NCBI RefSeq assembly: GCF_019904155.1
Contig: NZ_JAHCMB010000061.1
Span: forward strand, 101,556-165,555
Source: Paenibacillus sinensis
GTDB lineage: Bacteria > Bacillota > Bacilli > Paenibacillales > Paenibacillaceae
DNA: 64,000 nt
Direction: 5' to 3'
The notes under the pieces are model-generated. The model saw only the letters and a program-made list of their open reading frames with translations, was not told where the DNA came from and searched no databases. This document shows positions 50,026-59,172 of this stretch, in pieces. The number at the start of each line of letters is the position of its first letter. Position 1 is the stretch's first letter. The position numbers and the translations under genes were made by a program.

Positions 50026-51246
50026 CTACAGCTCGTCTTCCTCCGGATTCCGCAGCTTCCGGTCTAGTCGCGAGCGGCTGAACAGAACCATCGCAAGCCC
50101 TGCAGCCAGCGTTATCAGGGAACGCAGCAGCAGCTCCGTTCCTGCGGCTGCGAGCGGCAGCCAGAGCACCAGCGCTATGACGAGCTGCAGCCGGAAGACG
50201 AAGGCAACCGTGCTGCGGCTCCGGCTGCTCCCCGGCAGCGGATATACCGACAGCCAGAACGACTCCCCATGAAGCTTCGACAAGGCTGATAGCTGTATGC
50301 CGATCACGAACAGGAAGAACAGATACAGGCCGTTCCCCAGCATACCGCTCCGGGTCCAGCCGATCAGGACCAGACCGAGAATGCCAATTCGCAGCACGAT
50401 GCTTAAAATATCGCCGCGGGCGAAGCTCTTGGTCAGCAGATAGCGGTATGCGCTCTCTCTGCTCCACGGCAAGCTGCTTCCCCACCGGGACAACCAGCTC
50501 CGTGCATAGACCCGCTGCTGACGACCCGGCACCTCAACGAACCAGCCCAGCACCATAATCGCTCTCCCGCTCTGCGTCTTCTCCAGCGCGATCAGCCGCT
50601 CCCAAGGAACGGCATGCCGCGCAGGAACTGCGAGCGAAGCCAGATAGGCTGCGGACAGCAGGAAGGAGAAGCCGAGTCCCTTATGAAGCGGCTGCCACAG
50701 CCAGGCTGCGGCAATCAGCCCGCAGACGCCCCAGCGCAGCAGCCGGTATCCCGCCGATGCCGCTCTGGACGTCATTCTCAGCTCCCGCCAGCAGCCGTAT
50801 GAAGCCAGCAGCTTGACGCCAAGCAGCACCAGCAAGGTGGCGAGCAGCGATTTGGGTGTGTCTTCGGTGCGTATGTACAGCGGCCATAGCAACAGCAGGA
50901 TCAACACGAGCCGTATGATCTTCCACACCGTTCCCCTGATCCATGCGGGCCGGAAATACTCCGCCATCCGGTGCTCCTGAGGCAGCAGAAAGATGGAGTC
51001 CGCCGGCTGAAGATAGGTGCGGAAGCTGCTGTGAACCGCAGCGGGTACAAGGATGACCAGCATAATCCAGCGGATGGGAATGCCGTCCGGCAGATCCCGC
51101 AGCAGCGCGGTGTACCAGGCGGAGAAGGCGATGATGATGAACATGAGCACGAACGCCACGCCGCTCTGGATGATGTAGCCGACATAGGGAAGAATGGCCC
51201 CGGCGGCCCGGCGCCGGCGTTCTCCCTGAAGCTGGCGGAGATCCAT
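50026..51246 (-). CDS. ecsB: EcsB-type ABC transporter permease
   Basis: 406 aa with about nine to ten hydrophobic segments. Matches the EcsB family by length and by its overlap with an EcsA ATPase gene (1 bp gap). EcsAB affects protein secretion, intramembrane proteolysis and competence in Bacillus; the cargo is unsettled. ATG 51246 with GGGAGGG; a frame nine codons longer begins inside ecsA. Confidence 0.85.
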   Translation of the reverse strand: MDLRQLQGERRRRAAGAILPYVGYIIQSGVAFVLMFIIIAFSAWYTALLRDLPDGIPIRWIMLVILVPAAVHSSFRTYLQPADSIFLLPQEHRMAEYFRPAWIRGTVWKIIRLVLILLLLWPLYIRTEDTPKSLLATLLVLLGVKLLASYGCWRELRMTSRAASAGYRLLRWGVCGLIAAAWLWQPLHKGLGFSFLLSAAYLASLAVPARHAVPWERLIALEKTQSGRAIMVLGWFVEVPGRQQRVYARSWLSRWGSSLPWSRESAYRYLLTKSFARGDILSIVLRIGILGLVLIGWTRSGMLGNGLYLFFLFVIGIQLSALSKLHGESFWLSVYPLPGSSRSRSTVAFVFRLQLVIALVLWLPLAAAGTELLLRSLITLAAGLAMVLFSRSRLDRKLRNPEEDEL

Positions 51247-51247
51247 G

Positions 51248-51994
51248 CTATTTCCCTCCCTGCACCAGATCATAGAACAGCTGCTCCAGCGGCAGACCCG
51301 GTCTGCCGGCGGCTGCTCCGATATCTGCGAGGGTGCCCTCGGCGATCACCCTGCCCTGGTGCAGCACGATAAACCGGTCGCAATAATTCTCGATGGTGGA
51401 CAAAATATGAGAGCTGAGCAGAATGGATGCCCCTGAATTCCGGATTTCCAGCATGAAATCGAGCAGCGAGCGGATGCCCAGCGGATCAAGCCCCAGAAAA
51501 GGCTCGTCGATGACATAAAGCGCAGGGCTCGCCACGAACGCGCACATGATCATCACCTTCTGCTTCATGCCCTTGGACAAATGCCCGGACAGCGTATCCA
51601 TCTTGTCTTCCATGCGGAACAGCTCCGAGAGCCGCTTGCTGCGCGTTTCATAGTCGGCGCGGTTCACGCCGTATGACCTCGCGGTGAACTCCACATGTTC
51701 CCGGACGGTCATTTCCTCATACAGAAGCGGGGATTCCGGGACAAAGGACAAGGCGCCGTGATACGCCTCCGGGTCCTGCTCACGCTTCTTCCCCTGAACG
51801 GCGATTTCGCCCTTATGCGGCGTCATCAGACCGAGTATATGCTTCATCGTCGTGCTCTTGCCTGCACCGTTCAGGCCGATCAGCCCGACCATTTCCCCCG
51901 GCTTAACCCGGAGGGAAATATCATGCAGCACCGGCTTGTTCAGGCTGTAGCCGCCGGTCAGCCCGGAAATCTGAAGGACGGGAGCTTCGCTCAT
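51248..51994 (-). CDS. ecsA: EcsA-type ABC transporter ATP-binding protein
   Basis: 248 aa. Walker A GLNGAGKSTT, signature LSGHLSKGMKQKV (an Ecs-like variant of LSGGQ), Walker B LYVIDEPFLGLDP and switch His in LLSSHILST. Its ATG overlaps the TGA of the DEAD-box helicase gene (ATGA) and its stop is 1 bp from ecsB, so the three genes are translated as one unit. Confidence 0.93.
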   Translation of the reverse strand: MSEAPVLQISGLTGGYSLNKPVLHDISLRVKPGEMVGLIGLNGAGKSTTMKHILGLMTPHKGEIAVQGKKREQDPEAYHGALSFVPESPLLYEEMTVREHVEFTARSYGVNRADYETRSKRLSELFRMEDKMDTLSGHLSKGMKQKVMIMCAFVASPALYVIDEPFLGLDPLGIRSLLDFMLEIRNSGASILLSSHILSTIENYCDRFIVLHQGRVIAEGTLADIGAAAGRPGLPLEQLFYDLVQGGK

Positions 51995-53475
51995 TGGCCG
52001 TCACCTCCCGACCGTTTGTCCTTCAGCCATTTCGGCGCTCCCTTATTCTTGCGGTTGCGCTCGCGCTCCGCGCTCCGGGCCGCCTTGCCCGGCGCCGGAG
52101 CAGCCTTGGCCCCGCGCCCGCCCGGGGCCGTTCTCGCTCCGGACGCCGCGTCTCTGGCGCCCGGCTCCCGCCGCTGGCCGCCGGCTTCGCGTCCGGCCGG
52201 CCGTGCCGATGCGCCGCCCGTTCCGGCGGCGGCGCGGGAAGAGATGCCGGCGGTCCGTACCGCCGGCCCCGCGCTGCGCGGCTTGCCGGGGCGTGGCCCG
52301 GCGCCGCCGCGCAGCTCCTCCGGCGGCAGAATCTTGCCGCCGTACAGCGCGCGTTCGGCGACCTCGATGCCGAGCTCGCGGGCGAACTTGCGCATGATGA
52401 ACGTCTGCTGCGCCGTGACGATCGACACCGACAGGCCGCTGCGGCCCATGCGGCCTGTGCGGCCCGCGCGATGCACATAATGCTCCGCGTCGAAGGCCGG
52501 ATCGAAGCTCACGACGAGGGTGAGGTTCTCGATGTCAAGGCCCCGCGCCGCCACGTCGCTCGCCACGAGCACGCGGAACTTGCCCTCGCGGAAACGGCCC
52601 AGCACGGTGCTGCGCGTCACCTTGTCGGCGTCGCCGTACAGCGCACCGGCGGTAATCCCGAGGTAGTTCAGCTTCGCTTCGACCTCGGCGATCACCTCCG
52701 CCGTATTGGCGAATACAATAGCCCGAGGCGCATTGTAATGCCGCAGCACCCGCCGCAGCACATCGACCTTGTCCCGCTCCTCGGAGACAATATAGAGATG
52801 CTCCAGCGTCCGCGCGGTCTTCGCTTCCGGGTCGATGCCGATCTCGGCCGGGTCCCTCATGACCTTGGACGCCAGCGCCCGCGTCTCCGGTCCGACAGTG
52901 GCCGACAGCATCGCCAGCTGCCGGCTGCGCAGGGCGCTCGCGATAATCTTCTCGGCTTCGCCCGCTCCGCCGACCTTGAAGAGCTGGTCGGCCTCGTCGA
53001 TCACGATGGTGCTTACCTCATGCATCTTCAGCTTGCGCAGTCCGATCAGCTCCAGAACGCGCCCCGGCGTTCCGGCAACCAGCTGCGGATGCTCCCGCAG
53101 CCGTTCGACCTGCCGGCCGATTGCGGCGCCGCCGATCAGCCCCATCGCGCGGATGCCGCGACCCTCGCCATAGCGCTCCGCCTCACGTATAATCTGCATC
53201 GCCAGCTCCTGCGTGGGAGCGAGCACCAGCTTCTGCACCGCCCGGCGCTCCGGGTCGATTCCCTGAAGCAGGGGCAGGAGATAAGCCAGCGTCTTACCGG
53301 TGCCGGTCTGGGAGACCGCGAGCACATCACGTCCTTCGAGCAGGAGCGGAATGGTCTCGGCCTGCACCTCGGATGGCTCGGTGATGCCGAATTCCGACAG
53401 ACGGGCCGCCAGATCCTCCTGGATGCCGATTGCCGCAAAAGAAGCTTTATTCATAGGGATATTCATCCTTTTCAC
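51991..53475 (-). CDS. DEAD-box RNA helicase with RGG/Pro-rich tail
   Basis: 494 aa. Motifs in order: SQTGTGKT (I), PTQELAMQ (Ia), GTPGRVLEL (Ib), VIDEADQLF (II), SATV (III), VASDVAARGLDIE (V) and HRAGRTGRMGRSG (VI). After the two RecA domains (about 10-370) comes a ~110-residue Gly/Ala/Arg/Pro tail ending in a Lys-rich stretch, likely an RNA-binding tail. Start taken as GTG 53475 with AAGGA 9 nt upstream; ATG 53466 is an alternative. Translationally coupled to ecsA. Confidence 0.9.
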   Translation of the reverse strand: MKRMNIPMNKASFAAIGIQEDLAARLSEFGITEPSEVQAETIPLLLEGRDVLAVSQTGTGKTLAYLLPLLQGIDPERRAVQKLVLAPTQELAMQIIREAERYGEGRGIRAMGLIGGAAIGRQVERLREHPQLVAGTPGRVLELIGLRKLKMHEVSTIVIDEADQLFKVGGAGEAEKIIASALRSRQLAMLSATVGPETRALASKVMRDPAEIGIDPEAKTARTLEHLYIVSEERDKVDVLRRVLRHYNAPRAIVFANTAEVIAEVEAKLNYLGITAGALYGDADKVTRSTVLGRFREGKFRVLVASDVAARGLDIENLTLVVSFDPAFDAEHYVHRAGRTGRMGRSGLSVSIVTAQQTFIMRKFARELGIEVAERALYGGKILPPEELRGGAGPRPGKPRSAGPAVRTAGISSRAAAGTGGASARPAGREAGGQRREPGARDAASGARTAPGGRGAKAAPAPGKAARSAERERNRKNKGAPKWLKDKRSGGDGQ

Positions 53476-53554
53476 TGTAGTTATTCCTTCATTATATGCC
53501 AAAAAGGCCTATCCACCAAATGGAAGGCCTGATGCCTGATAAGAAGGCTGATGT

Positions 53555-54331
53555 CTATTTCCGGTTCAGCATATTGTAGGTCAGTCTATCGGCCAGACGC
53601 GGAGCCAGACCATATAGACGGATGCCGATCGCCGCCAGGCGGGGCAGGTCCAATTCTTCCTTGCCCTTCTCCATCAGCTTGATGATCCGTTCAGACACAT
53701 ACTGGGCCGGCATCATGAAGCTGCCTACATTCTTCACATAGCTGCCCGAGGGGTCGGCAACCTTGAAGAAATTCGTCTCAATCGGTCCCGGATTGACTGA
53801 AGAGATGACAATTCCACTGTGGCGCAGCTCCTGCCTCAGCGCATTGGTGAATCCGATCACCGCATGCTTCGACGCGCTGTAGGCTGCGGAACGCGAAGTG
53901 CCGATCTTGCCGGCCATCGAAGCGACGTTGACGATATGGCCGCTGCGGCGCTCCAGCATATGCGGCACGACCGCCTTCGTACAGCGGACAACGCCCATAT
54001 AATTGACGTTCATCATGTCGTCAAATTCCTGAACCGGCATCCCGGTGAAATCCTCGAACTTGCCGTAACCGGCATTGTTGAGCAGGATATCGATTGTGCC
54101 GTACTTCTCATAAATCTTCGCGAATGTGTCCTCCACATCGCGGGATTGGCTGACATCGCATACATGGAGGCCGTAGGGCCCCGTTATTCCGGCCGCCGCT
54201 TCTTTCAGCTTCTCCTCCGAACGCGCCAGAAGAACCGGAACAGCTCCCCGCCGGCCGAGCAGCTGCGCGGTCAGTGCACCGATGCCGCTCGAAGCGCCGG
54301 TAATGACTGCGATCTTACCTTTAAGCTCCAT
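53555..54331 (-). CDS. Short-chain dehydrogenase/reductase (SDR)
   Basis: 258 aa classical SDR. TGASSGIG binds the cofactor, NNAGYG follows, the catalytic Ser is in NVASMAGKIG, and Tyr-Lys in YSASKHA. Basic residues near residue 38 (ARSEEK) favour NADPH. The C-terminal part resembles the DltE/YqjQ-type subgroup. Substrate unknown. Just downstream of cheX on the same strand, with a 51 bp gap. Confidence 0.9.
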   Translation of the reverse strand: MELKGKIAVITGASSGIGALTAQLLGRRGAVPVLLARSEEKLKEAAAGITGPYGLHVCDVSQSRDVEDTFAKIYEKYGTIDILLNNAGYGKFEDFTGMPVQEFDDMMNVNYMGVVRCTKAVVPHMLERRSGHIVNVASMAGKIGTSRSAAYSASKHAVIGFTNALRQELRHSGIVISSVNPGPIETNFFKVADPSGSYVKNVGSFMMPAQYVSERIIKLMEKGKEELDLPRLAAIGIRLYGLAPRLADRLTYNMLNRK

Positions 54332-54382
54332 TGCGAGCTTTCAGCTCCTGTCTCTTATAGGATGATATTCCTATCAACCATA

Positions 54383-54841
54383 TTAAGAGATCATCACCTG
54401 AATATCCAGTTCGCCGATGCCGTCCATCAGCAGGGGAATGCTTAGCGCCTTGCGCGGGAGGAAAGCCACCAGATTCTCCGACTTCATCACCTGCGGCGGC
54501 GTAATATCCACAGCCACTCCCTGGCTAGAGAGAATGGTGCTTGCGTTGCCGCTGATCATGTTCCCAAGCTCGGATATGGCGCTCTGCCCCATTTCATCCA
54601 TTTCGGCAATCGGATAGCCGCCCATCATTGCAGACACCATGCGCAGCGCCACTTGTTCCGCAATGCCGAAGACGATATCGCCGCTAAGCTGCCCTGTCAT
54701 CCCGACTTTAATCCATATATGATTATCGATCAGTTCAATCTCTTTGATTCCCAGATTCCCGGTAGACGGCGACACTTGAATCACCTGTTCAATAACGACA
54801 CGCGCAGACTCCAAAAATGGATTTATGACTTCCGCCTTCAT
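54383..54841 (-). CDS. cheX: CheX-type CheY-P phosphatase
   Basis: 152 aa, usual length. The CheC/CheX active helix ISELGNMISGNA supplies the Glu and Asn that dephosphorylate CheY-P. It ends chemotaxis signals in the cytosol. A sigma-D-type promoter 80 bp upstream ties it to flagellar genes although none are in this window. Confidence 0.92.
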   Translation of the reverse strand: MKAEVINPFLESARVVIEQVIQVSPSTGNLGIKEIELIDNHIWIKVGMTGQLSGDIVFGIAEQVALRMVSAMMGGYPIAEMDEMGQSAISELGNMISGNASTILSSQGVAVDITPPQVMKSENLVAFLPRKALSIPLLMDGIGELDIQVMIS

Positions 54842-54920
54842 ACTAGTGCTGTGTCCCCCTTTTCCGGTTTGATTTCATGTTACCAAAGTCCCATGTCCAA
54901 TAAACCATATTATATCTCAT

Positions 54921-54947
54921 TTATCGGCAAAATTCACCAAAAATTAA
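54921..54947 (-). promoter_or_regulatory. Sigma-D-type (flagellar) promoter of cheX
   Basis: TTAA (54947-54944), a 15 bp spacer and GCCGATAA (54928-54921). The -10 is a full match to the sigma-D consensus and the -35 matches 3 of 4. Confidence 0.75.
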
Positions 54948-54987
54948 GGCCTCTGGTCATAATTAATTTGCGGGGTGAGCGGCGTCA

Positions 54988-55016
54988 TTGCCCTGTTCTC
55001 CTTAATCTCCTATAAT
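54988..55016 (+). promoter_or_regulatory. Promoter of the LysR gene
   Basis: TTGCCC (54988-54993), 17 bp, TATAAT (55011-55016). Confidence 0.6.
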
Positions 55017-55094
55017 TTAATCAAATGCCGACATATGGCGTAAGATATATACATAAATACAGGTCAACACAGGTTGGCAAAAGGGGGCATCCGC

Positions 55095-56000
55095 ATGAAC
55101 ATCAGCCAACTGGAGACGCTAATCATGATTTCCAAGACGATGAGCTTCCGCAAGGCGGGAGAACTACTGAATCTAACCCAGCCAGCGGTCTCAGCGCAAA
55201 TCAAGAGCCTTGAAGAGGAGTTCAAGACCCAGCTGGTGGACCGTAACCAGCCGGTCACGCTGACGGATAAAGGCAAGGTATTCCTTGCCCATGCGGAGCA
55301 AATCGTCAACATTGTCGACGATCTCAAGCACAGGCTTGCCGATCTGGACGAAACGCCGCAGGGGCATATTATACTCGGTACGACAACATCCATCGCCATA
55401 CAGATTCTGCCGCGCATTCTTTCCTATTTCCAGGACCAATTTCCCCTTATCAAGACATCGATCCAGTCCATGTCCTCCACACAGATCTACCAGCATGTCG
55501 AGAACGGCCTTGTCGACGTAGGCATCGGGTATCTGATTGGCAACAGCCCGGGAATGACAACCTCGGTTCTCTACTACGATACCTTCGAGCTTGTCGTCTC
55601 TCCGAGACATCCGCTGGCGGCGCAGACCGGTATGTCCAGAGTCGAGGTTCTCGGCCAGACGCCGCTTATTCTGCTCTCTCCCGATACTGTAGGCCGCATG
55701 TTCGCCGAGGAAATCTTTGCGAAGCACGGCATCCAGAGCCATGTGATCATGGAGCTGACGAGCAGCGAGGAGGTCAAACGGATGGTGGAGCTTGATCTGG
55801 GGGCAGGTATCATCTCCAAACAGTCCGTGGCGGCAGAAGTCCGCACCGGAGCGCTCAAGATTATCCCGATCATGGAGCTTGAAGTTACGCATCCCGTCGG
55901 AGTCATAACCAAATCGGGCAAATATGTAGGATCGGCGATGAGGCAGTTCCTGAGCGACTTGAAGGGGATGCCGGAGACTCATTTTCTCGGTTCGGAATAA
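55095..56000 (+). CDS. LysR-family transcriptional regulator
   Basis: 301 aa. The N-terminal winged helix (ISKTMSFRKAGELLNLTQPA, then VSAQIKSLEEEF) is followed by a two-lobed effector domain (about 90-290). Resembles the CysL/YwfK group. ATG 55095 has AGGGGG about 9 nt upstream; a longer frame adds seven residues. The PHP phosphatase gene starts 45 bp downstream, so they may be co-transcribed. Confidence 0.9.
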   Translation: MNISQLETLIMISKTMSFRKAGELLNLTQPAVSAQIKSLEEEFKTQLVDRNQPVTLTDKGKVFLAHAEQIVNIVDDLKHRLADLDETPQGHIILGTTTSIAIQILPRILSYFQDQFPLIKTSIQSMSSTQIYQHVENGLVDVGIGYLIGNSPGMTTSVLYYDTFELVVSPRHPLAAQTGMSRVEVLGQTPLILLSPDTVGRMFAEEIFAKHGIQSHVIMELTSSEEVKRMVELDLGAGIISKQSVAAEVRTGALKIIPIMELEVTHPVGVITKSGKYVGSAMRQFLSDLKGMPETHFLGSE

Positions 56001-56045
56001 CACTCTGACAGTCAACCCATTCTGGCCAAAAGGAGATGCATAAAT

Positions 56046-56855
56046 ATGAAATTCGACCTGCACACCCATCATTTCCGCTGCGGCCACGCTGACGGAAACA
56101 TCCGGGATTATATTGAAGCCGGCATCCAAAGAGGCCTTAAAGTCATAGGCATTTCGGATCACACGCCGTACTTCGGACATCCGGAAGACCGTGCTTTTCC
56201 CCATATTGCCATGGCGAAATCGGAATTCGCGAATTATGTGGAAGAGGTCTTGTCGCTGAAGAAGGAATATGACGGGGTTATCGACGTTCTGCTTGGCATT
56301 GAATCCGACTTTTTCCCCGAGCATGTGGAAGCCTACCGCCAAGTGCTGAGCTCCTATCCGTTCGATTATATTATCGGGTCGGTGCACAGCACGGGCGGGG
56401 TCAGCATTTTTAACAAGAACCGATGGAAGCATCTCGGGACCAAGGAACAAATCGCCGTCAAGACCGAATACTATCGTCTGATCGGGGAATCCGCCCGCAG
56501 CGGCATGTTCCAGATTCTGGGCCATATCGACGCCATGAAGGGCAACTATCCCGGCTTCTCCGATATCCCCGCCCCAGCTCCGCTGGACGAATGCCTGAAG
56601 ATCGTCGGAGACTCCGGCGTTGCCATCGAAATCAATACATCCGGCAAAACCAAGCTGAGCGGTGGATGGTACCCGGCCGACGATATTCTGGAGCGGGCGC
56701 TGCGGTACGGCGTGCCGGTTACCTTCGGCTCGGATGCGCACAAGCCTTCACGCGTCGGGGATGAGCTTGAGCAGGTTGCCGCCCGGCTTAAGGAGATCGG
56801 CTTCACGTCCTGGGTGTATTTCAAAGAGCGGAGACAGATCGAAGTCCCCCTGTAG
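56046..56855 (+). CDS. hisJ: PHP-type histidinol-phosphatase
   Basis: 269 aa. The PHP metal motifs are DLHTHHFRCGHADG, ISDHTPYFGHPE, GIESDFFPEH, GSVHST, GHIDAMK and FGSDAHKPSRVGDE, together a trinuclear metal phosphoesterase site. The length and RCGHADG / DHTPYF match the HisJ (YtvP) histidinol-phosphatase group of Gram-positives, which makes histidinol in histidine synthesis. ATG preceded by AAAGGAG. Terminator follows at 56880. Confidence 0.9.
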   Translation: MKFDLHTHHFRCGHADGNIRDYIEAGIQRGLKVIGISDHTPYFGHPEDRAFPHIAMAKSEFANYVEEVLSLKKEYDGVIDVLLGIESDFFPEHVEAYRQVLSSYPFDYIIGSVHSTGGVSIFNKNRWKHLGTKEQIAVKTEYYRLIGESARSGMFQILGHIDAMKGNYPGFSDIPAPAPLDECLKIVGDSGVAIEINTSGKTKLSGGWYPADDILERALRYGVPVTFGSDAHKPSRVGDELEQVAARLKEIGFTSWVYFKERRQIEVPL

Positions 56856-56879
56856 GCATGTCGTTCCTGGCAAAAATCA

Positions 56880-56927
56880 AACAGCGGCAACCAAGACGGG
56901 GTGTCTTCGGCTGCCGCTGTTTTTTTG
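56880..56927 (+). terminator. Terminator after the histidinol-phosphatase gene
   Basis: Perfect 10-bp outer stem AACAGCGGCA / TGCCGCTGTT followed by a T run. Confidence 0.88.
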
Positions 56928-56937
56928 TGCTGATTAG

Positions 56938-56958
56938 TGGTACCGTTCACCGCGCTGT
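56938..56958 (+). repeat. 21-bp imperfect direct repeat, left copy
   Basis: TGGTACCGTTCACCGCGCTGT. A similar run at 59139-59159 lies in the same orientation, 2.2 kb away; the two bracket the AT-rich methyltransferase/GIY-YIG pair. Confidence 0.4.
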
Positions 56959-57083
56959 CTGTAACGGCAAGTGTTCTCCACTATAAAAAAGGCCACCAAG
57001 ATGGCAGCCCGTAATTCGAATTGTGCCTTTCTTCTAGCTGGGATCCAAATTCCAAAAATCGACTCCGTTTGGCTTTACCCGGA

Positions 57084-58628
57084 TCAGTAGCTCATCAACG
57101 CTAATGCCTCTTCGTGTTCTGGCTCAAGTTCCAACAACCTTTGTAAGTACATCTTTGCATCTTCAACTAAGTCTAACTCGAAACAGCAAATGGCTAGACA
57201 ATAAAATACAGTTGATACGATCTCATCCTGCTCTTCGTGTACCGTAATCTCTAAATAATATTTGGAGCGTTCGTACATGTCCATCTCGAATAGTATCAAT
57301 CCGATATCGAGCGTCAGATCGTATCGCTGCTCCATGACGTAGTACGATGACCACATCAGTTCAACACCTCTAAGCAAATCCTGCTTTTCTTCTTCATTGG
57401 ATTCTAGCAGCAGGCTGGAAATCCGCGTCGTGCTCTGAATGAAAAATTCCGCATCATAGCCGCTCAAACGCCAAAAACTTAAGATTTGTTCCAACCCCAT
57501 GCTGTCTAGGTTGCGATCCACCCAGCATTTCATACTAAAAAAATCATCAGGACCAAAGCGTTCAATACAACGACGGTAAGCCAATCGCAGGTTGTGATAA
57601 TCAATTGGCTTATCCAGATGGAGAATACAGCCTACATTAATATTTTTATAATGATGCGGAGAGAATAACGACGCAGCTCCTTTTTGTTCATAGACATACT
57701 TAATCGCATGGTAGTTTGCCGTTAAGGAAAAGCTTCCATGTAAGATCAACTCGGGTGGTTCTGCAAACTTCCAGCTATCCAGCAAGTGATCTCCTTTGTC
57801 TGCTGTTATCAATAGAAATCCCGACTGGGATAACCGATTCAAATGCTCTAAACAAGCGATACCAGCAGTAGGAAATAAAATATGCGAGTCTTCTAGCTGT
57901 TCCTGATAAATGGAAATTACATTGCGGTAAGGATAGGTTTCTTGTTCGTACTCGGATGCTCGTCGATGCTCATAGCGTAAAGTGATTTGATCTAACCATT
58001 CTGCGGGTTTAAGTGAATCATGATCTTCGGACTGTTCAACATAAACATCCGTTTCATAAACTTTCCCATCGCCAATGTAAATCAAATCTTGCGGTATGCT
58101 ATCGAAGAAGTAGTTGGCAACAAGGATTAACGGTTGTTTTAAATCTCCTTCACTAATCGTTGTGCCTGATACAATGAGGTTCAGCACGGAATCATGTACA
58201 GCATCAAATTGCGCAAAGTCCAATAATCCTTCGGCAATAAACTTTTGAAACGCGGGATGCCCCTTCCATGCCATCACATTGTTCATTGCTAAATCCGTCA
58301 TGATATAGCGGAACGAAGGCAGCGAGATCCCGGTGTATTCTATTAACTGACACAGTTCGTTTAACAAATGGAAAGCAAGACGTCCCGCTCCTGCTCCAAG
58401 CTCCACAATATACACTGGCTCAGAGTCATTACCCCTATTCACTCGATCTTTAAGAAACCCAAAAATCATGTCTGCATATGCAGCAGCGATCATGGGATTA
58501 CTCGTTATATATTGGGGAACTTGGTCATTATTCCAAGCCTTCGTTCCCTTCTCTTCATAATATTGTCGTTGGACTTTCCAGATCGGTGCTTCACTAAAAC
58601 GGAAACGTTGATTATGATTGCTTGTCAT
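57084..58628 (-). CDS. Class I SAM-dependent methyltransferase with C-terminal TPR
   Basis: 514 aa. The N-terminal domain resembles the MidA/NDUFAF7 group: VELGAGAGRLAFHLLNEL is the SAM loop, then LVANYFFDSIPQDL. The C-terminal ~130 residues contain TPR-like helical pairs (LALMSY-type end, YLQRLLELEPEHEEAL). Protein arginine or other large substrates are possible; unknown. AT-richer than the genes to its left. Directly follows the GIY-YIG gene (stop TAA immediately followed by ATG), so they are one operon. Confidence 0.85.
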   Translation of the reverse strand: MTSNHNQRFRFSEAPIWKVQRQYYEEKGTKAWNNDQVPQYITSNPMIAAAYADMIFGFLKDRVNRGNDSEPVYIVELGAGAGRLAFHLLNELCQLIEYTGISLPSFRYIMTDLAMNNVMAWKGHPAFQKFIAEGLLDFAQFDAVHDSVLNLIVSGTTISEGDLKQPLILVANYFFDSIPQDLIYIGDGKVYETDVYVEQSEDHDSLKPAEWLDQITLRYEHRRASEYEQETYPYRNVISIYQEQLEDSHILFPTAGIACLEHLNRLSQSGFLLITADKGDHLLDSWKFAEPPELILHGSFSLTANYHAIKYVYEQKGAASLFSPHHYKNINVGCILHLDKPIDYHNLRLAYRRCIERFGPDDFFSMKCWVDRNLDSMGLEQILSFWRLSGYDAEFFIQSTTRISSLLLESNEEEKQDLLRGVELMWSSYYVMEQRYDLTLDIGLILFEMDMYERSKYYLEITVHEEQDEIVSTVFYCLAICCFELDLVEDAKMYLQRLLELEPEHEEALALMSY

Positions 58629-58991
58629 TTAGGCCTGTCTGAAAAATACTTTGTCTTCGTTATATTTGGCCTTGCCCTCATTAATGATATACGTTTCATA
58701 AATTTCTCTGTGGACAGGATCTTCAACGATACAAACTTCGATTTTCGTTACTTCGTCCCTATGCATTCTGATCGGAGATACGGAATCCTCAAAATGTTTT
58801 CTTATTCTCGGTCTTAGCTTTCTAGCTTTTCCGACGAACAACAATTCGTCTTTATCGTTGTAGAACATGAAAATCCCACCTAACTCTCTAGTGATCAGGT
58901 GAAATTCGGTGAAGCTATAAATGTTACTTTCCTGAGGATTAACCTGTTTGGTAATGGTGACATTTGGGGTGGGAATGATGATATTGATCAT
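58629..58991 (-). CDS. GIY-YIG superfamily nuclease, short
   Basis: 120 aa. The GIY-YIG core is GGIFMFYNDKDELLFVGKAR, with the catalytic Arg in RKLRPRIRKHF and Glu in REIYETYIIN. The two Tyr of GIY-YIG are Phe here (GIF ... FVG), a change seen in some members. No DNA-binding module. Could be a stand-alone nuclease from a mobile element or an anti-plasmid/phage function. ATG has AAGGAA about 10 nt upstream. Confidence 0.8.
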   Translation of the reverse strand: MINIIIPTPNVTITKQVNPQESNIYSFTEFHLITRELGGIFMFYNDKDELLFVGKARKLRPRIRKHFEDSVSPIRMHRDEVTKIEVCIVEDPVHREIYETYIINEGKAKYNEDKVFFRQA

Positions 58992-59138
58992 AATAGTTTA
59001 CTTCCTTTGCCTGGATTAGTTGTATACTGTGCTCGTACTCTGAGCTTACTACATCATAACATTATACCCAACTTTATATCTCCGTAATTAAAATCCATGC
59101 CCGTAAAAATTTCGCAAAAAAAACTTGCCCCTACTTAT

Positions 59139-59159
59139 GATACGGTTCACCGTGTTGTT
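59139..59159 (+). repeat. 21-bp imperfect direct repeat, right copy
   Basis: TGATACGGTTCACCGTGTTGT, partner of 56938-56958, with four to six differences depending on alignment. Confidence 0.4.
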
Positions 59160-59172
59160 GTATTGCTGAATA

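Noticed and set aside
42498..53502. Numerous plus-strand frames opposite the ABC, kinase and helicase genes
   Set aside because: Antisense shadows of GC-rich coding sequence without ribosome sites or domains.
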